Assembly (NCBI GenBank): GCA_029256645.1
Contig: JAQSXM010000210.1
Coordinates: 1 to 6,361, forward strand
DNA length: 6,361 nucleotides
Origin: Sporomusa sp.
Lineage (GTDB): Bacteria; Bacillota_C; Negativicutes; Sporomusales; Sporomusaceae
Direction: 5' to 3'
Shown here piece after piece: positions 1 through 6,361 of the stretch. A program made the translations under genes and the position numbers. The notes under the pieces are model-generated. The model had not been told where the DNA came from. It saw nothing but the letters and a program-made list of their open reading frames with translations, and made no database searches. Each line of letters opens with the position of its first letter. Within the stretch, counting starts at the first letter, position 1.

Positions 1-390
1 GGCATCAATGCCCACAACAATCCGGTTGCCGAACTGCCGGCAGGCTTCCCGGACCAATTCCGGATTGCGGACAGCAATTGAGCCTAGGATCACCCGGCTG
101 ACACCGGCCTCAAGCACTTGGCCAATCGTCTCCAGCGTACGGATACCGCCCCCCAGTTGCACAGGTATCACCACTGCCTTAACAATTGCGCGCACAACCT
201 CAAGGTTTACCGGCTTCCCGGCTAGTGCGCCATCCAAATCAACAACATGCAGGTACTCAGCCCCGGCAGTCGCCCATTTGAGCGCCATTTCAGCCGGATT
301 ATCGGCAAATACTGTCTCTTGATCAAAACGGCCTTCAGTCAGGCGGACACAGCGTCCACCGCGGATATCTATTGCCGGATATATAATCAT
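1..390 (-). CDS. hisA: HisA, ProFAR isomerase (5' part; gene runs off the left edge)
   Basis: This is the first 130 codons of 1-(5-phosphoribosyl)-5-[(5-phosphoribosylamino)methylideneamino]imidazole-4-carboxamide isomerase, a cytoplasmic TIM-barrel enzyme. It carries out the Amadori rearrangement of ProFAR to PRFAR, the substrate of HisH-HisF. The N-terminus reads [17 protein letters not shown], with the expected catalytic Asp8 on the first strand. A phosphate-binding QLGGGIR follows at 78-84, then LGS at 102-104. The visible part ends in VGIDA, whose Asp129 matches the second catalytic Asp of the family. The full protein is normally about 240 residues, so roughly the C-terminal half is missing because of the window edge. 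The ATG lies 7 bp after the hisH stop. An AAGGGG (402-407) inside the hisH end sits 11 nt upstream of the ATG, a slightly long spacing. I derived the frame by hand; no in-frame stop was seen. Confidence 0.95.
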   Translation of the reverse strand, partial: MIIYPAIDIRGGRCVRLTEGRFDQETVFADNPAEMALKWATAGAEYLHVVDLDGALAGKPVNLEVVRAIVKAVVIPVQLGGGIRTLETIGQVLEAGVSRVILGSIAVRNPELVREACRQFGNRIVVGIDA

Positions 391-397
391 GAATTGT

Positions 398-1030
398 TCA
401 ACCCCTTAAAAAGTTAGCTAAGATTGCCAGACCGGCAGCGCTGGATTTCTCGGGATGGAACTGCACGGCCTGCACATTATCACGGCCTACCGCGGCCGTA
501 ACAGCACCACCATACCCAGTGACCGCTGTTACCAGCTGGCTATTCTCAGGTACAGCATGATAGCTATGCACAAAATAAACATACGGAACAGACGGCAGTG
601 CGGCAAAGAGGTGACTGGGGGTCTTCATCTCAAGGCTGTTCCAGCCCATATGAGGAATTTTTAACCCCGGGGCAATCAGCTTGCGGACCATCCCTGGTAA
701 GATTCCCAGCCCTGGCACACCAGGGTCTTCTTCACTACCCTCAAATAAAAGCTGCAAACCCAGACAAATTCCCAGAAAAGGTGTACCTTGTCCGGCCACT
801 TCTTTAATACTGTCAACAAGGCCATAGCTGTTCAGGTTAGCCATACAGTCGCCAAACGCTCCGACCCCGGGCAGCACGACCTTGGCCGCGCTGCTGATCA
901 CCACCGGGTCGCTGGTGACAATGATATTGTAGTTGCTGCCATTCTCATCATTTAATTTTGCAAACGCTTTGGACACGCTATGTAGATTGCCCATACCGTA
1001 ATCAATAATTGCTAAGGTTTCGAGCGCCAT
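398..1030 (-). CDS. hisH: HisH, glutamine amidotransferase subunit of imidazoleglycerol-phosphate synthase
   Basis: HisH hydrolyses glutamine and channels ammonia to its partner HisF, which converts PRFAR to imidazoleglycerol phosphate and AICAR. The 210-residue protein is a complete class I (triad) glutaminase of usual length. It opens with [12 protein letters not shown] (8-19), has the oxyanion-side PGVGAFGD (54-61), the nucleophile Cys89 in [16 protein letters not shown], and His192/Glu194 in QFHPEKS. The YVYFVHSYH segment (150-158) is also typical. The 26-38 stretch ([13 protein letters not shown]) looks a few residues longer than the usual loop before the TSDP motif; the catalytic parts are unaffected. 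The ATG is supported by AAGGAGG 7 nt upstream. The gene starts 12 bp after hisB and ends 7 bp before hisA. HisF is expected after hisA, outside the window. Confidence 0.97.
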   Translation of the reverse strand: MALETLAIIDYGMGNLHSVSKAFAKLNDENGSNYNIIVTSDPVVISSAAKVVLPGVGAFGDCMANLNSYGLVDSIKEVAGQGTPFLGICLGLQLLFEGSEEDPGVPGLGILPGMVRKLIAPGLKIPHMGWNSLEMKTPSHLFAALPSVPYVYFVHSYHAVPENSQLVTAVTGYGGAVTAAVGRDNVQAVQFHPEKSSAAGLAILANFLRG

Positions 1031-1037
1031 CGCTAAG

Positions 1038-1044
1038 CCTCCTT
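1038..1044 (-). promoter_or_regulatory. Ribosome binding site of hisH
   Basis: AAGGAGG on the minus strand lies 7 nt before the hisH ATG, in the 12-bp gap after hisB, and overlaps the hisB stop codon. It fixes the hisH start and is the strongest Shine-Dalgarno inside the operon, so hisH translation need not depend only on readthrough from hisB. Confidence 0.8.
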
Positions 1045-1630
1045 ATAACATTCCCTTACTAGACATAACGCCTTGTATCCGCTCATCTTTGCGAGTGGCT
1101 TCATCGAGTGCCCGTCCTAAAGCCTTAAAAACAGCTTCAATCATGTGGTGGGTATTCTTGCCTGATAATAGCCGCACATGCAGGGTAAGTCCGGCATGGA
1201 CACTAAGTGCCCGCAAGAATTCTTCTGTAAGCTCACTGTCAAACTGCCCGACCTGCTCCCCAGGCAGTGTAGCATCAAATACCAGGTACGGCCGTCCGCT
1301 GATATCCAGCGACACCATGGCCAGGGCCTCATCCATCGGCACAAAGGCTGTACCGTAGCGCTTGATTCCAGCCTTGTCACCTAAGGCCTTAGCCAAAGCC
1401 TGCCCCAGGACAATACCGGTGTCTTCCACAGTATGATGCCCGTCAACCTCGATATCGCCTTTCGCTTCAACAGCCAGGTCAAATAATCCGTGTTTACCGA
1501 GCAATATCAGCATATGGTTGAAGAAGCCAATCCCGGTTGCGGCCTTAGTTTGGCCGCTGCCGTCAAGATTTAGGGAAACAGTTATAGCGGTTTCCCCGGT
1601 TACCCGTTCAATTACTGCAGTGCGGTTCAT
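1043..1630 (-). CDS. hisB: HisB, imidazoleglycerol-phosphate dehydratase (monofunctional)
   Basis: This manganese-dependent enzyme removes water from imidazoleglycerol phosphate to give imidazole acetol phosphate, the substrate of HisC. The 195-residue length matches the monofunctional dehydratase; there is no N-terminal HAD phosphatase domain as in the E. coli fusion. The two metal-binding HHxxE motifs are present: DGHHTVED (63-70, His65, His66, Glu69) and [15 protein letters not shown] (161-175, His161, His162, Glu165). The conserved GFFNHML (35-41, His39) and MDEALA (99-104) also fit; Asn38 stands where many homologues have Asp. The start ATG overlaps the hisC stop as ATGA, with GGAGG about 10 nt upstream inside hisC, so translational coupling to hisC is likely. 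Because the phosphatase domain is absent, a separate histidinol-phosphatase must be encoded elsewhere. Confidence 0.97.
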   Translation of the reverse strand: MNRTAVIERVTGETAITVSLNLDGSGQTKAATGIGFFNHMLILLGKHGLFDLAVEAKGDIEVDGHHTVEDTGIVLGQALAKALGDKAGIKRYGTAFVPMDEALAMVSLDISGRPYLVFDATLPGEQVGQFDSELTEEFLRALSVHAGLTLHVRLLSGKNTHHMIEAVFKALGRALDEATRKDERIQGVMSSKGML

Positions 1631-2670
1631 GCGGTAACAGCCTCCAATACGGCATTGTTTTCAGCCGGTGTACCAATGCCAATCCTAATACAGCCGGTCA
1701 GCCCGGGGGCGGTACTGAAGTCGCGCACACCGATCCCGCTGGCGCTAAGGCGTGCTGCCAGTGCCGCTGCGTTGTCACTCTTAACAAGCAGGAAATTGGT
1801 TTGTGAAGGATACACGGTCAAACCGGCAACAGCGCCAAGTGCGGCTGTCATTCGTTCCCGCTCACTGCTGTTTTCTGCCAGACTGCCGGCAAACTCCTGG
1901 CGCATACCAAACACCGTCTCAGCGGTAATAAGCGTTAACGCGTTTACGTTATAGGGTAAGAGCACTTTACCGATGGTGCCGGCAATCTCCGCATTGGCTA
2001 AGAGATAACCAACCCGGGCTGCTGCCAGGCCATAGGCTTTAGAGAAGGTACGGGCAATAGCAACATGCGGGTATTTGCTCAGCAAAGCCACTGAGGTCTT
2101 GCCATAAAACTCATGGTAGGCCTCATCAACGACCACAAGACTCCTGGTGTTAGCAGCAATATATTCAACCTGCTCCGGTGGCATAACTATGCCTGTCGGG
2201 TTATTAGGATTACAAAGCAGAATAACGCCTGCTGCTGCCTGTTTCGCCGCCGCCAGCATTTTGTCGGCATCCAGCGTATAATCAGCATTAAGGGCGACAG
2301 GTACAGGCTGACTATCAGCCAGTTTGGCATAGATTCCGTACATGGAGAACGACGGGCTTGGATACACAATGCTGCGGCCGGCGCCACCATAGGCATAACA
2401 CAGGGCCTCTAATATTTCACTTGAACCATTGCCAATCAGTACATTGGACGCTGTCAGCCCAAAATCAGCAGCAATTACTGCTTTTAACGACTGGGCACTG
2501 ATCTCAGGATAACGGTTAAACGGCAGTGCTCTCAGCCTTTCAATCACCTTGGCTTTAACCGCCGGTGGCAGATCAGTCGGCCGTTCATTGGCATCAAGCC
2601 TTGTAGACCAGTTTACCTCGGCAACAGAGTATGGTTGTAATGATTCCAGACCGGAACGAGGTATAAACAT
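1627..2670 (-). CDS. hisC: HisC, histidinol-phosphate aminotransferase
   Basis: HisC is a PLP-dependent fold-type I (class I/II) aminotransferase that transfers the amino group of glutamate to imidazole acetol phosphate, giving L-histidinol phosphate. The 347 residues match the family's usual length. Visible landmarks are LDANERP (25-31), NRYPE (52-56), GNGSSEIL (80-87), CNPNNPTG (153-160), VVDEAYHEF (180-188, Asp182 and Tyr185 as PLP contacts) and [16 protein letters not shown] (207-222). In the last of these Lys211 forms the Schiff base. Near the C-terminus, [12 protein letters not shown] carries Arg329, which is expected to bind the substrate's carboxylate or phosphate side. The gene starts 1 bp after the hisD stop, with a G-rich Shine-Dalgarno (AGGGGG, 7 nt spacing) lying in the last hisD codons. 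Paralogues act on aromatic amino acids; the operon position makes the histidine role firm. Confidence 0.97.
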   Translation of the reverse strand: MFIPRSGLESLQPYSVAEVNWSTRLDANERPTDLPPAVKAKVIERLRALPFNRYPEISAQSLKAVIAADFGLTASNVLIGNGSSEILEALCYAYGGAGRSIVYPSPSFSMYGIYAKLADSQPVPVALNADYTLDADKMLAAAKQAAAGVILLCNPNNPTGIVMPPEQVEYIAANTRSLVVVDEAYHEFYGKTSVALLSKYPHVAIARTFSKAYGLAAARVGYLLANAEIAGTIGKVLLPYNVNALTLITAETVFGMRQEFAGSLAENSSERERMTAALGAVAGLTVYPSQTNFLLVKSDNAAALAARLSASGIGVRDFSTAPGLTGCIRIGIGTPAENNAVLEAVTA

Positions 2671-2671
2671 A

Positions 2672-4012
2672 CTAATTCCCCCTCACCCTGATCGCATTGG
2701 CATGCGCATCAAGCCCCTCGGCTTCGGCCAGCTTAATCACCTGGCTGCTGACAGCGGCTAACGCTGCCTGAGTATAGGCGATAACGCTGGTCTTTTTCAT
2801 AAACGTATCCACATTGAGCACAGAATAAAAACGGGCTGTACCGCCGGTTGGCAGTACGTGGTTGGGGCCGGCAAAATAGTCGCCCAGCGGTTCGGGCGAA
2901 TAAGGCCCCATAAATATGGCACCGGCGTGCCGCACGAAGGGCAATAGCTTAAAGGGCTCAGCTGTTAACAATTCTAAATGTTCAGGTGCCGAAAGATTGG
3001 CCAGTTCCACAGCTTCGGTAATATCTTTCGTAATAATAATCAGGCCGTTATCTTCAATAGACTGGGCCGCAATATCCTTACGCGGCAGTACGGCTAATTG
3101 ACGTTCCACCTCTTTAGCCACCTTACCGGCTAACGAGGCACTGTCGGTAATAAGGATACTTGAGGCTAACACGTCATGTTCGGCCTGACTTAGCATGTCT
3201 GCCGCCACATACCGGGGATCAGCCGTGCTGTCAGCAATAATCAAAATCTCACTGGGCCCTGCCAGCATGTCAATGTCGACATGGCCGTATATGGCTTTTT
3301 TGGCCAAAGTTACAAAAATATTGCCAGGGCCGGTAATCTTATCCACCTTAGGAATGGTCTCCGTCCCAAAAGCCAGTGCAGCCACAGCCTGAGCCCCGCC
3401 CACCTTAAATATCCTGGTAACCCCGGCTAGCTTAGCTGCTGCCAGGACGTAGGGATTAACCCGGCCCTCGCGGTCAGGCGGCACAACCATGATAATCTCC
3501 TGTACCCCAGCCACAGCGGCCGGCACAGCATTCATAAGGACAGAAGACGGATAGGCGGCAGTACCGCCAGGGACATAAATACCTACCCGATCAAGCGGCG
3601 TACATTTTTGTCCAAGAATTGCCCCGTGCTCGCGTTCAGTAAACCATGATTCAGGCACTTTTTCAGCATGAAACTGTTTAATATTCGCAGCGGCGGCCTT
3701 TAGTGCAGCAAGCACCTCTTGATCAATACCAGCTACTGCACGATCAATCTCAGCCTGTGTTACCTCCAGGGTATCGGCCGTAAAATCTGCGCCATCGATT
3801 GATCTGGTATATGTTAGCACAGCCTCATTGCCCTGATTCCGCACATCTGTGACAATGCGTTCCACAACCTGCTGTGCTGAAAGCTCTTCGCCAAACAGGG
3901 CTTTTACCTTGGCCTTGGCTCCCGCACCAAGTACCACCTTATCGAAAGCTGGTTTTTCCATAATCTCTGCGAGCTCTTCTTTACTCAAATAGCTGCTGTA
4001 GATCTGCTTCAT
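2672..4012 (-). CDS. hisD: HisD, histidinol dehydrogenase
   Basis: HisD is a zinc enzyme that carries out the last two steps, oxidising L-histidinol via histidinal to L-histidine with two NAD+. The 446 residues match the usual length (about 430-440) plus a short N-terminal stretch. All expected zinc ligands can be placed by family alignment: Gln276 and His279 in MLSQAEHD (273-280), Asp378 in [14 protein letters not shown] (376-389), and His437 in the C-terminal [11 protein letters not shown]. The catalytic Glu344-His345 pair is in SAPEHLEL (341-348). Other typical blocks are VGIYVPGG (143-150), [16 protein letters not shown] (203-218), ITGPGN (226-231) and DMLAGPSEI (248-256). The ATG overlaps the hisG stop as ATGA, and a GAGGGT in the hisG end can serve as ribosome binding site. 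Nothing is missing or broken. Confidence 0.98.
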   Translation of the reverse strand: MKQIYSSYLSKEELAEIMEKPAFDKVVLGAGAKAKVKALFGEELSAQQVVERIVTDVRNQGNEAVLTYTRSIDGADFTADTLEVTQAEIDRAVAGIDQEVLAALKAAAANIKQFHAEKVPESWFTEREHGAILGQKCTPLDRVGIYVPGGTAAYPSSVLMNAVPAAVAGVQEIIMVVPPDREGRVNPYVLAAAKLAGVTRIFKVGGAQAVAALAFGTETIPKVDKITGPGNIFVTLAKKAIYGHVDIDMLAGPSEILIIADSTADPRYVAADMLSQAEHDVLASSILITDSASLAGKVAKEVERQLAVLPRKDIAAQSIEDNGLIIITKDITEAVELANLSAPEHLELLTAEPFKLLPFVRHAGAIFMGPYSPEPLGDYFAGPNHVLPTGGTARFYSVLNVDTFMKKTSVIAYTQAALAAVSSQVIKLAEAEGLDAHANAIRVRGN

Positions 4013-4674
4013 ACTTTACCCTCACTTTCCACCAGAGCTTTTAAGCCTTCCACCATTTTGTTGATCCGGTCAAACTTCATTTTGAAACTAACCCGATTGG
4101 CAATAAATCTGGCTGTTGCCGGGTGAATCTGCGCCACTTCCACCAGATTATTCTCTTTAAGAGTGCGGCCTGTTTCCACCAGGTCTACGATAATCTCAGC
4201 CAATCCAACCATAGGTGCTAATTCAATTGAACCGTTCAGCTTAATAATCTCCATTTGGATGCCGCTGCTATGAAAAAAGCTTTCTGCCACCCGGGGATAC
4301 TTAGTAGCCACCCGCATATGAGCATAGTCACTTAGTTTTTCCTGTTTGAGCGCCTGGGGTACAGCCACCATCATCCGGCAAAACCCAAACTTCAGGTCCA
4401 GTAGTTCGTAGACATCTTTGTTTTCTTCCAACAGCACGTCTTTACCAATAATCCCGACATCAGCCGCACCATATTCAACATAGGTAGGCAGATCAGCCGT
4501 TTTAGTAATGATAAATCGGATTTTCTCGCTCTCGTTTGCAATAACCAGTTTACGTGAGTTCTCGCTGAGGCCTTCAGCAGTATATCCCAGTTTACCGAGC
4601 CTGCTTGCCGAAAGATCAAATAACTTGCCTTTTGGCAGGGCTATTGTTAAGTAATCCATATCATTTGAGGTCAT
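4009..4674 (-). CDS. hisG: HisG, ATP phosphoribosyltransferase catalytic subunit (short form)
   Basis: HisG condenses ATP and PRPP to phosphoribosyl-ATP, the first and normally feedback-controlled step of histidine synthesis. The protein has 221 residues and ends soon after the catalytic domain, so it is the short form that lacks the C-terminal ACT-like histidine-sensing domain of the roughly 290-residue long form. Short HisG proteins generally work as hetero-octamers with HisZ, a HisRS-like regulatory subunit. Visible motifs are LPKGKLFD (13-20), ITKTADLPTYVEYGAADVGI (56-75), RVATKYPRVAESFF (121-134) and the PRPP loop DLVETGRTLKENNL (164-177). The first ATG is chosen because AAGGGAGG lies 6 nt upstream; the next in-frame ATG (codon 6) has no such site. 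It is the first gene of the operon. No hisZ precedes it, which is unusual for a Bacillota-type his operon. Confidence 0.96.
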   Translation of the reverse strand: MTSNDMDYLTIALPKGKLFDLSASRLGKLGYTAEGLSENSRKLVIANESEKIRFIITKTADLPTYVEYGAADVGIIGKDVLLEENKDVYELLDLKFGFCRMMVAVPQALKQEKLSDYAHMRVATKYPRVAESFFHSSGIQMEIIKLNGSIELAPMVGLAEIIVDLVETGRTLKENNLVEVAQIHPATARFIANRVSFKMKFDRINKMVEGLKALVESEGKV

Positions 4675-4680
4675 GTCACG

Positions 4681-4688
4681 CCTCCCTT
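4681..4688 (-). promoter_or_regulatory. Ribosome binding site of hisG
   Basis: AAGGGAGG on the minus strand lies 6 nt before the ATG at 4674. This near-consensus Shine-Dalgarno decides the hisG start in favour of the first ATG over the one five codons inside. Confidence 0.8.
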
Positions 4689-4706
4689 TTCTTTATCTAA
4701 TTAAAG

Positions 4707-4719
4707 TATTAACGTAATA
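4707..4719. promoter_or_regulatory. Inverted repeat at the predicted hisG transcription start (possible operator)
   Basis: TATTA-ACG-TAATA is a perfect 5-3-5 inverted repeat lying just downstream of the predicted -10 box and covering the predicted start site near 4715. That is a good place for a repressor to bind. The sequence around it is very AT-rich, so such a short repeat could arise by chance, and I cannot assign it to a known regulator. Confidence 0.25.
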
Positions 4720-4721
4720 AT

Positions 4722-4751
4722 ATATTAGCATCATGTAACATCAGGCGTCAA
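4722..4751 (-). promoter_or_regulatory. Predicted sigma-A-type promoter of the his operon
   Basis: On the minus strand TTGACG (4746-4751, five of six to the -35 consensus) is followed after 18 nt by TAATAT (4722-4727, four of six to the -10 consensus). A TG one base before the -10 box gives it extended -10 character. An A-tract of seven lies just upstream of the -35 box, like an UP element. Transcription would start near 4715, giving a leader of about 41 nt before hisG. That is too short for a T-box riboswitch or histidine leader-peptide attenuator, and no histidine-rich leader ORF is seen. Control therefore more likely acts at initiation or on enzyme activity. Assignment is by eye. Confidence 0.55.
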
Positions 4752-4819
4752 TACCCTATTTGCGTTTTTTTAAGTATTGCAACTTCGCCTTTTACATTTT
4801 CTCCAGGTAGGAAAACTGT

Positions 4820-4850
4820 TTGCATATGTAGAACTAAATGGCAGGATAAT
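4820..4850 (+). promoter_or_regulatory. Weak candidate promoter of the D-2-hydroxyacid dehydrogenase gene
   Basis: GATAAT (4845-4850) is a good -10 box, but the best upstream match is a poor TTGCAT (4820-4825) at a wide 19-nt spacing. Transcription would start near 4857, only about 17 nt before the ATG. A promoter must exist somewhere in this divergent region because the gene upstream reads the other way, but this exact site is uncertain. Confidence 0.25.
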
Positions 4851-4859
4851 AAACCAGAT

Positions 4860-4866
4860 AAGGAGG
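4860..4866 (+). promoter_or_regulatory. Ribosome binding site of the dehydrogenase gene
   Basis: AAGGAGG is a near-perfect Shine-Dalgarno with 7 nt to the ATG at 4874. It supports both the chosen start and an efficiently translated, genuine gene. Confidence 0.8.
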
Positions 4867-4873
4867 TTCTCAT

Positions 4874-5830
4874 ATGCCTGTACTTAATATTGTAGTGATC
4901 AACCCGCTTGCTGACCGTCATCAAGAGGTCCTCCAGGCAGTTGATCCTGATATCAATATAATTGTCACCGATGAAAAGAATGCCCTCGAACAGATGCCAG
5001 GTTGCCATATTCTAGTAACCTGGGGGTGGGCCGAGACCAGACCGCTGTATCTGGCGGCCCCGCACCTCGAATGGATTCATGCGTTAAGCGCCGGTGTTGA
5101 AAAGCTCATTTTTCCCGAGATTCAGACATCAGACACCATCCTGACTAATTCCAAGGGCATTCACGGCATACCCGTATCTGAACATGTATTAGCCATGATG
5201 CTGGCTTTTAGCCGCGGCCTTCCCACCAGTATTCGCCAGCAGGATGCGAAAAAGTGGCAACGCATGCCTACAAGTGAAATGCACGACAAAACCATTGCGA
5301 TTGTCGGTTTAGGCTCAATTGGCCGGGAAATAGCAAAAAAAGCTAAAGCTCTGGGGATGAGAGTACTTGCCAGCAAGCGGGAGGTTACAACCGAGTTGTT
5401 TGTCGACAAGCTCTATCCGCCAGATAATGAAAGCCTATTGGAGATGTTAGGCCAGGCTGATTTTGTCGTCGTCGCCTTGCCACTCACCGAACATACCCAA
5501 AACATGATCGGACTACCCCATTTCTCGGCGATGAAACGTACGGCTTACCTCTTCAATATTGCCAGGGGTACGATCATCAATGAAGCAGACCTGATTGCGG
5601 CTTTAGAACAAGGGTTAATTAAAGGCGCCGGCCTGGATGTCTTTGTCACCGAGCCTTTACCGGAAGACAACCCGCTCTGGAGCATGCCTAACGTCATTAT
5701 CACACCACATGTGGCAGCCTTGTCACCTGCGTATCTGGACCGGGCTATTAAACTATGTGCCGATAATCTTACCCGCTTTATCCAGGGGCGGGATATGATT
5801 AACATTGTTGATAAAGTGAAAGGTTATTAA
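4874..5830 (+). CDS. D-isomer-specific 2-hydroxyacid dehydrogenase, GhrA/SerA-like superfamily
   Basis: This is a 318-residue cytoplasmic NAD(P)-dependent oxidoreductase of the D-2-hydroxyacid dehydrogenase superfamily, which interconverts 2-keto acids and D-2-hydroxy acids. The N-terminal part is the substrate domain, with the LSAGVE loop at 71-76 and NSKGIHGIPVSEHVLAMML at 92-110 leading into the cofactor domain. The Rossmann motif is GLGSIG (145-150). The catalytic set is complete: Arg231 in NIARGT, Glu260 in VFVTEPLPEDNPLW and His279 in TPHVAAL. After the second Rossmann strand, where NAD-specific members carry an acidic residue, the sequence reads ASKRE (166-170). Ser-Lys-Arg there suggests a preference for NADP(H), as in glyoxylate/hydroxypyruvate reductases; this is inference. 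There is no ACT domain, so it is not a full-length phosphoglycerate dehydrogenase of the regulated type. The true substrate cannot be read from sequence. It is transcribed divergently from hisG and overlaps the next gene's stop codon. Confidence 0.93.
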   Translation: MPVLNIVVINPLADRHQEVLQAVDPDINIIVTDEKNALEQMPGCHILVTWGWAETRPLYLAAPHLEWIHALSAGVEKLIFPEIQTSDTILTNSKGIHGIPVSEHVLAMMLAFSRGLPTSIRQQDAKKWQRMPTSEMHDKTIAIVGLGSIGREIAKKAKALGMRVLASKREVTTELFVDKLYPPDNESLLEMLGQADFVVVALPLTEHTQNMIGLPHFSAMKRTAYLFNIARGTIINEADLIAALEQGLIKGAGLDVFVTEPLPEDNPLWSMPNVIITPHVAALSPAYLDRAIKLCADNLTRFIQGRDMINIVDKVKGY

Positions 5831-6361
5831 TGCAGGCTGTCAGCCGTCCGCAATAGAGTAAGTTCCGGCTGCTCGCCGGCGGCCCGGGCCTCGTGGTGCC
5901 GCGCCACAATATCGACCATCTGCGGGGAGGCGCCAATCGCCTGCAGCATTGCGGCCCCCCGGGCCGCGTGATGATAATAGATATACACGGCATGGCGCAG
6001 ATTGGCTACTTTGCTGCCCCGTCCCAGGCGCCCCCAGCGTCTGGCCCAATCAGCAGCACACTTATCTATGATTACTGTAAAAATTTTATCAAAAGTGCTT
6101 ACATCCCCCTGTACCTTGCCGACATCGTGTAACAGTGCGCACTGTAGCAACAGTTCCTGGTTAATTGTACCATCACCGGCACTAAGCTCTGACGCGGTAT
6201 AGGCAACATTCAAGGCATGCCGCTGGTCAGGCAGATTCATCTGCCAAAAAAGCGCCGCCTGGGCAACATCTAAATGGCGGGCGATAAATTCCCGGTCCTG
6301 ATTAGTGATTCTGGCTGATAACGCGGCAACGAACTGTTTAACCCGCTTACTCAATATAAAT
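5827..6361 (-). CDS. HD-domain protein, putative metal-dependent phosphohydrolase (start at or beyond the right edge)
   Basis: The frame encodes about 175 residues of a small soluble HD-superfamily protein. Metal-ligand candidates occur in the right order: His46 in QRHALNVA, His76-Asp77 in ALLHDVGK (73-80), His128/129 in YYHHAARGA, His153/154 in VARHHE and Asp172 in LRTADSLH. This spacing resembles the HDIG/YqeK-like group with several histidines between HD and the last Asp, and fits a metal phosphohydrolase acting on nucleotides or phosphoesters; the substrate is unknown. A basic stretch at 104-120 (RRWGRLGRGSK region) could contact phosphate. The first possible start inside the window is TTG at 6352-6354, and the frame stays open to the edge. 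With only seven bases upstream visible, no Shine-Dalgarno can be judged, so the gene may begin outside. The protein ends right after the Asp172 motif. No membrane segment or signal peptide is seen. Confidence 0.85.
   Translation of the reverse strand, partial: FILSKRVKQFVAALSARITNQDREFIARHLDVAQAALFWQMNLPDQRHALNVAYTASELSAGDGTINQELLLQCALLHDVGKVQGDVSTFDKIFTVIIDKCAADWARRWGRLGRGSKVANLRHAVYIYYHHAARGAAMLQAIGASPQMVDIVARHHEARAAGEQPELTLLRTADSLH

Noticed and set aside
8..322. Plus-strand open frame of 104 codons opposite hisA
   Set aside because: It is antisense to the clearly conserved hisA frame, has low-complexity Thr/Ser/Pro-rich composition typical of a reverse-strand shadow, and lacks any recognisable domain.
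1655..2412. Plus-strand open frames of about 99 codons opposite hisC
   Set aside because: They mirror the complete hisC coding sequence, have no domain or good ribosome binding site, and are best explained as shadows of a conserved gene.
4762..4780. T-run in the intergenic region as an intrinsic terminator
   Set aside because: No GC-rich hairpin precedes the T-run on the plus strand; nearby TTGC/GCAA pairing is short and has the T-run in its loop. Read on the other strand, it fits an A-tract upstream of the his promoter.
4675..4873. T-box or other riboswitch controlling the his operon
   Set aside because: The predicted leader is about 41 nt, and the full 199-bp gap shows no T-box consensus, specifier stem or antiterminator/terminator pair by eye.
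4748..5008. Minus-strand frame of 86 codons running from the dehydrogenase 5' end into the intergenic region, considered as a hisG leader gene
   Set aside because: It is antisense to the dehydrogenase N-terminus, stops at the predicted -35 box of the his promoter, has no clear ribosome binding site and no run of His codons.
5827..6361. HD-domain protein as the missing histidinol-phosphatase
   Set aside because: Known histidinol-phosphatases belong to the PHP, HAD or inositol-monophosphatase-like families. The HD fold and the convergent, separate location give no support for this role.

Overview
The window carries most of a bacterial histidine biosynthesis operon on the minus strand, followed across a 199-bp intergenic region by a plus-strand D-2-hydroxyacid dehydrogenase gene. 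A minus-strand HD-domain protein gene then converges on the dehydrogenase. Base composition is roughly balanced, Shine-Dalgarno sequences are strong (AAGGAGG, AAGGGAGG), HisG is the short form, HisB is monofunctional and the gene order is hisG-D-C-B-H-A. Together these suggest a Bacillota (Firmicutes) genome, possibly a Clostridia or Negativicutes type. That placement is inference from style and family features, not a search result.

Layout: hisA (5' 130 codons only, running off the left edge), hisH, hisB, hisC, hisD and hisG all read leftwards. They are separated by at most 12 bp, and two junctions are 4-bp ATGA overlaps. A sigma-A-like promoter lies about 40 nt upstream of hisG, so the leader is too short for a T-box or attenuator. 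The divergent dehydrogenase has its own strong ribosome binding site. Its stop codon shares a TTAA with the stop codon of the convergent HD-domain gene, whose own start lies at or beyond the right edge.

Pathway: HisG joins ATP and PRPP. HisA isomerises the ProFAR intermediate. HisH supplies ammonia to HisF, which is not in the window, to make imidazoleglycerol phosphate. HisB dehydrates this, HisC transaminates it, and HisD oxidises histidinol to histidine. Missing from the window are hisF and hisI/hisE (expected beyond the left edge), the HisZ partner needed by a short HisG, and a histidinol-phosphate phosphatase. The dehydrogenase and HD protein have no evident role in histidine synthesis.

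The region is largely ordinary core metabolism. I see no mobile element, CRISPR array, RNA gene or clearly novel system. The points most worth a second look are the absent hisZ, the cofactor-specificity motif of the dehydrogenase, and the compact promoter with inverted repeats.
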